This document shows, piece after piece, positions 15,101-18,181 of a DNA stretch of 18,181 bases. The stretch lies in NCBI GenBank assembly GCA_012519875.1, contig JAAYPL010000179.1, positions 1-18,181 of the forward strand, in the 5' to 3' direction. The DNA comes from Clostridiaceae bacterium. Lineage in GTDB: Bacteria; Bacillota; Clostridia; Saccharofermentanales; UBA5734. Positions within the stretch are counted from its first letter, which is position 1; each line of letters opens with the position of its first letter. A model generated the notes under the pieces. That model searched no databases and had not been told where the DNA came from. It was given only the letters and a program-made list of their open reading frames with translations. The position numbers were made by a program, and so were the translations under genes.

Positions 15101-16579
15101 ATGAAACAATTGGAAGCAGATGTTATTGTTGTCGCCGCCGGACTTTCCGGTCTGGCAGCAGCTATTGCCGCCGCTGAAAATGGCTGTCAGGTTATTGCAT
15201 TTGAAAAATCTCAAGGCACAGGCGGGGCCGCCAACATGGGAATGGGTCCTCTGGCGGTCGGCTCTCCGTTGCAGCGCCAGCAAATGGTTATGCTTACACC
15301 GGGCGAGGCTTTCCGGAAACACATGAATTTTACCCACTATCGGGTCAATGCGCGCTTGGTTAGAGATTATTACCACAAATCAGGTGATACCATCCAGTGG
15401 CTGATGGACATGGGTGTTCAGTTTGCCGGGGTCCAGCGGGCTTTCGCGGCGGATGAAGTCACCCGTCCTTATGCGGATGGTGAATTTACCTGGCATGTGG
15501 TGTTACCCTCTGACGGCAGCACACCCGGGCCACGCAGCGCCAGCGCTATGACCAAGGCCATGACCGATTATGCCGAAGAGCTGGGTGTGGAATTTATCTT
15601 CGAGACTCCCGTTCACAAGATCATCATGGAAGATGGCTATGCGGTGGGTGTACTTGCCAGAAACGCCGACGGGGAGGAAATCGAAGCCCGCGCCAGCGCC
15701 GTCATCCTTGCCACCGGTGGCTTTGGCGCCAACCCGGAGATGATCAAGGAAGAAACCAACTACGAATTCGGCAAGACCATTTTCAATTTTGCCGTCCCCG
15801 GTATGACCGGCGACGGTTTGCGCATGGCTTGGGAGGTGGGTGCCGGCAAGGTTCAGCCCAGCATGGAATTGATGTACCAGCTGCCCAACAACATGGAACA
15901 TTTCATCCTGGACGGTGCTTTCCGCCAGCCCTGCCTGTGGGTCAACCGGAATGGCGAAAGGTTTATGCCGGAGGACCAGATCGGCAATACCACATTTACG
16001 GGAAATGCCCTGGCGGCGCAACCCGGCAAGGTGGGTTTTGTTATTTTTGACACGCCGCTTTTGAATCGTTACAAGAGAAATGGTCCGGATATTCTTTCTC
16101 ACGTCCATCCTCATGATCTGTATGACCACTTTGACGCCGCTTGGGATAAGGACATCGCCGAAGGTTACGACCCGATTTGCGAAGCCGATACCCTGGAAGA
16201 ACTGGCGGAAAAGGCCGGTATCGACATAGATGGATTCATGGCTCAGATCGAGGAGTACAACGAGATGTGCGACAACGGTTTCGATGAAATCTTTGAGAAA
16301 AACCGTATGTATATGCAACCGATCCGCAAGGGCAAATTCTATTGCTGCCGCCAGCATGTGGGTGCCTACGGATCGCTGGGCGGCATCCTGATCAACCACC
16401 GTACGGAGGTTCTGGATGCCGATTCCAGGGTCATTCCCGGTTTGTACGCGGTTGGTGTCGATGCCTGTAATATCTATGGCGACAGCTATCCGTTTATCCT
16501 GTCCGGCAATACGATGGGCTTTTGTCTGAACAGCGGCCGGATCGCCGGCGAAAACGCAGCGGCGGCCATTTTCGGCTGA
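15101..16579 (+). CDS. FAD-dependent oxidoreductase of the fumarate reductase/flavocytochrome c flavoprotein type
   Basis: ATG 15101, with AAGGAAGG (15085-15092) eight bases upstream, places the FAD-binding strand at the N terminus (MKQLEADVIVVAAGLSG). The 492 residues contain the two FAD regions of the family: the dinucleotide fold near residues 8-40, ending in EKSQGTGGAANMG, and the C-terminal block GLYAVGVDACN to GNTMGFCLNSGRIAGE. A substrate-capping domain lies between them, with NRNGERFMPED. The first Gly of GxGxxG is Ala (AAGLSG). The His and Arg residues used by true fumarate reductases at the C-terminal active site are not evident (GAYGSLGGIL, GDSYPF), so another substrate is likely. 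There is no signal peptide, heme motif or partner subunit, so it is probably a cytoplasmic flavin reductase. It appears to be monocistronic. Confidence 0.85.
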   Translation: MKQLEADVIVVAAGLSGLAAAIAAAENGCQVIAFEKSQGTGGAANMGMGPLAVGSPLQRQQMVMLTPGEAFRKHMNFTHYRVNARLVRDYYHKSGDTIQWLMDMGVQFAGVQRAFAADEVTRPYADGEFTWHVVLPSDGSTPGPRSASAMTKAMTDYAEELGVEFIFETPVHKIIMEDGYAVGVLARNADGEEIEARASAVILATGGFGANPEMIKEETNYEFGKTIFNFAVPGMTGDGLRMAWEVGAGKVQPSMELMYQLPNNMEHFILDGAFRQPCLWVNRNGERFMPEDQIGNTTFTGNALAAQPGKVGFVIFDTPLLNRYKRNGPDILSHVHPHDLYDHFDAAWDKDIAEGYDPICEADTLEELAEKAGIDIDGFMAQIEEYNEMCDNGFDEIFEKNRMYMQPIRKGKFYCCRQHVGAYGSLGGILINHRTEVLDADSRVIPGLYAVGVDACNIYGDSYPFILSGNTMGFCLNSGRIAGENAAAAIFG

Positions 16580-16590
16580 CCGATGATCGG

Positions 16591-16611
16591 CTCTGGCCGG
16601 ATAAACCAGAG
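16591..16611 (+). other. Small hairpin just before the terminator
   Basis: CTCTGG (16591-16596) and CCAGAG (16606-16611) form a perfect 6-bp stem with a nine-base loop, after the tiny CCGA/TCGG palindrome at 16580-16590. There is no T-run. It may add stability to the transcript end. Confidence 0.4.
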
Positions 16612-16620
16612 TGAAGAAGG

Positions 16621-16658
16621 CGGGTTTGAGTGTCAACGTTCAAACCCGTTTTCTTTTT
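16621..16658 (+). terminator. Rho-independent terminator of the FAD flavoprotein gene
   Basis: CGGGTTTGAG (16621-16630) pairs with TTCAAACCCG (16639-16648) around an eight-base loop, followed by TTTTCTTTTT (16649-16658). It lies about 40 bases after the stop at 16579. Confidence 0.92.
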
Positions 16659-16706
16659 CCCAAAAGCGACCGCTGCCGCCGCGCCTTCCTGACGCGCACA
16701 GCACAG

Positions 16707-16736
16707 TTGTTTGCCGGCTCCGTATTATGATAAAAT
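16707..16736 (+). promoter_or_regulatory. guaA: Promoter of the GMP synthetase gene
   Basis: TTGTTT (16707-16712) and TAAAAT (16731-16736) are separated by 18 bases, and TG at 16728-16729 gives an extended -10. Transcription would begin near 16743, which rules out the in-frame ATG-less extension upstream and supports the start at 16780. No purine riboswitch fold is seen in the leader. Confidence 0.55.
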
Positions 16737-16779
16737 ACAGGAGATTTTAAGGCCTGAGCAGCCCATGCAGGAGACCGCA

Positions 16780-18069
16780 ATGAAGCAGGATATGATACTC
16801 ATTCTTGATCTCGGAAACGACGATAACGCCGGTCTGGCCCGTGAAATCCGGGGACTGGGTGTTTATAGCGAAATCCACCCGCACGACATTTCCGCCTCAG
16901 AACTGGCCAACCTGTCCAATGTACGTGGCATCATCCTTAACGGCGGACCCAATCGCGAGGTGGACGGTGAGCTCATCGATGCTTCGACAGCGGTCTATCA
17001 GAGCGGTCTGCCGCTTTATCTGTCTGACCATCAAGGTCAGGCCCCATGGCCGACCTCCGCTGCCGAGCGACGAAAGGTTCTGGAAGACTTTATTTTTCAA
17101 ACCTGTCAAGCGCAAAAGACCTGGAACATCGAGAGCTACATCGCGGATCAGGTGGAACGGATCCGGCGTCAAGTGGGCAACGGCCGTGTTTTACTGGCGT
17201 TGTCCGGCGGGGTGGACAGCTCGGTCGTGGCGGCTTTGCTGATTCGGGCGATCGGTGATCGATTGACCTGCGTGCATGTCAACCACGGCCTGATGCGCAA
17301 GGGCGAGTCGGAACAGGTGGTGGATGTGTTTCAAAAAGAGCTGAACGTCAACCTGATCTATGTTGATGCCACCGACCGTTTTCTGGAAAAGCTGGCCGGC
17401 GTTACCGATCCCGAACAGAAACGCAAGATTATCGGCGGCGAGTTTGTCCGTATTTTTGAAGAAGAGGCCCGTAAACAGACCGGCATCGAATTTCTCGGGC
17501 AGGGCACCATTTATTCGGACGTCATCGAAAGCGGAACCAAGACCAGCCAGGCGATCAAGAGCCACCACAATGTGGGGGGCTTGCCGGATGATCTGAATTT
17601 CGAACTGGTCGAGCCGGTCAAAATGCTGTTCAAGGACGAGGTGCGGGCGGTGGGCCTCGCTCTTGGGCTTCCCCAAAGCATGGTCTATCGTCAGCCGTTT
17701 CCCGGCCCGGGACTGGCTGTACGTTGCCTCGGGGCAATCACTCGCGACCGGCTGGCCGCCGTACGGGAATCCGACGCGATTTTGCATGAAGAATTGGAAA
17801 AGGCCGGTCTGGACCAAAAAATCTGGCAGTTTTTCACGGTGGTTCCGGACTTCCGCTCCACCGGCATCAAGGACGGCAAACGCAGTTTCGAATGGCCGGT
17901 GATCGTGCGCGCGGTCAACACCGTCGCCGCCATGACAGCCGACGTACCGGAGCTTCCTTGGCCGGTCCTCCACAACCTGACGGCACGAATCACCCGCGAG
18001 GTGCCCGGCGTCAATCGCGTACTCTATGATCTGACCCCGAAACCGACGGGAACGATTGAGTGGGAATAA
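16780..18069 (+). CDS. guaA: GMP synthetase with a truncated, catalytically empty glutaminase domain
   Basis: ATG 16780 follows AGGAG (16769-16773) by six bases. The ATP-pyrophosphatase part is complete: PP-loop SGGVDSS at 142-148, VNHGLMRKGE, GQGTIYSDVIES, HHNVGGLPDD, PFPGPGLAVR and the canonical end KPTGTIEWE. It should convert XMP plus ATP and ammonia to GMP. The N-terminal glutamine amidotransferase domain is only about 110 residues instead of about 190. Its first strand (ILILDLG) and GIILNGGP (50-57) remain, but the nucleophile elbow usually reading GICYGMQ is SDHQGQ, with Asp83 at the Cys position. The section with the catalytic His and Glu is missing; the sequence jumps to ERRKVLEDFIFQTC. 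Total length is 429 residues against about 510-525 usually. It therefore cannot hydrolyse glutamine itself and would need free ammonia or a separate amidotransferase. The open frame argues against decay. Confidence 0.9.
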   Translation: MKQDMILILDLGNDDNAGLAREIRGLGVYSEIHPHDISASELANLSNVRGIILNGGPNREVDGELIDASTAVYQSGLPLYLSDHQGQAPWPTSAAERRKVLEDFIFQTCQAQKTWNIESYIADQVERIRRQVGNGRVLLALSGGVDSSVVAALLIRAIGDRLTCVHVNHGLMRKGESEQVVDVFQKELNVNLIYVDATDRFLEKLAGVTDPEQKRKIIGGEFVRIFEEEARKQTGIEFLGQGTIYSDVIESGTKTSQAIKSHHNVGGLPDDLNFELVEPVKMLFKDEVRAVGLALGLPQSMVYRQPFPGPGLAVRCLGAITRDRLAAVRESDAILHEELEKAGLDQKIWQFFTVVPDFRSTGIKDGKRSFEWPVIVRAVNTVAAMTADVPELPWPVLHNLTARITREVPGVNRVLYDLTPKPTGTIEWE

Positions 18070-18172
18070 GACCTCGAAAAAAGAATGGCGTAAATAGTGG
18101 GTTTCAGAACCCTAAAAAGGCCAAGTATAAGATTTTTTGAGATTTTCATTTGCTATTGAAGGAGATAAGACC

Positions 18173-18181
18173 TTGATTATC
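18173..18181 (+). CDS. Probable start of the next gene (cut by the window edge)
   Basis: AAGGAGA (18159-18165) is a good ribosome binding site seven bases before TTG 18173, and three codons are visible (TTG ATT ATC). The 100 bases between the GMP synthetase stop and this point hold a small GGGTT/AACCC hairpin (18099-18112) without a T-run. Nothing can be said of the product. Confidence 0.45.

Noticed and set aside
15503..16636. 377-residue open frame on the minus strand
   Set aside because: It lies opposite the FAD flavoprotein gene, whose motifs are clear. Its translation shows no recognisable family and it has no convincing ribosome binding site.
16711..16779. Longer GMP synthetase start beginning MPAPYYDK
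   Set aside because: These codons overlap the likely promoter boxes and lack a ribosome binding site, whereas ATG 16780 has AGGAG at the right distance and starts at the first beta strand.
17191..17973. 260-residue open frame on the minus strand
   Set aside because: It is antisense to the well-conserved synthetase half of guaA and has no motif of its own.
18099..18112. GGGTT/AACCC hairpin as a terminator for guaA
   Set aside because: The stem is only five base pairs and is followed by AAAAAGG rather than a T-run.
1..18181. tRNA, rRNA, CRISPR array, insertion sequence or integrase
   Set aside because: I found no cloverleaf, no regularly spaced identical repeats and no transposase or recombinase motif on either strand.

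Overview
The window looks like a chromosomal segment of a Gram-positive (monoderm) anaerobe, probably Bacillota of the Clostridia type. The reasons are an LPXTG-like sortase signal at the left edge, two lipobox lipoproteins, strong purine-rich ribosome binding sites with several TTG/GTG starts, a FloA/NfeD flotillin operon and TrkA/TrkH potassium uptake. The membrane LuxR-type regulator and the single-subunit flavoprotein also recall anaerobic Actinobacteria such as Eggerthellaceae, so the phylum is inferred, not proven. I see no rRNA, tRNA, CRISPR array, transposase or phage gene.

Layout. 1-380: the end of a sortase-anchored surface protein and its terminator. 512-3612: a large membrane c-di-GMP protein (7TM-like sensor, further membrane segments, GAF, degenerate GGDEF, intact EAL), split in two frames inside the GAF domain at a T TTT TTG heptamer. 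This block looks more AT-rich than what follows. 3614-4981 (minus): a 12-TM MFS-like protein fused to a LuxR helix-turn-helix, divergent from a three-gene cassette at 5176-8790. The cassette encodes a small soluble protein, a lipoprotein with a transglutaminase-like catalytic core, and a second two-domain lipoprotein. The divergent control region has a CTAGACC direct repeat spaced 11 bp.

8954-9451: a small membrane protein with two CxxC pairs. 9567-11488: nfeD-like, floA and a small protein of unknown function, ending in a strong, probably bidirectional terminator shared with a convergent SnoaL-like gene (11553-11924, minus). 12094-14947: trkA-trkH, a complete K+ uptake system. 15101-16579: a fumarate reductase-like FAD flavoprotein. 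16780-18069: a GMP synthetase whose glutaminase domain is reduced to a remnant without its catalytic residues. A new gene probably begins at 18173.

How the genes work together. Envelope functions dominate: surface anchoring, membrane c-di-GMP hydrolysis, exported lipoproteins, membrane microdomains and potassium uptake. The observations most worth following are the in-phase slippery heptamer splitting the GAF/EAL protein, the GATase-deficient GMP synthetase, and the uncharacterised transglutaminase-like lipoprotein cassette beside a membrane-bound LuxR regulator. All product names rest on motifs read by eye; no database search was made.
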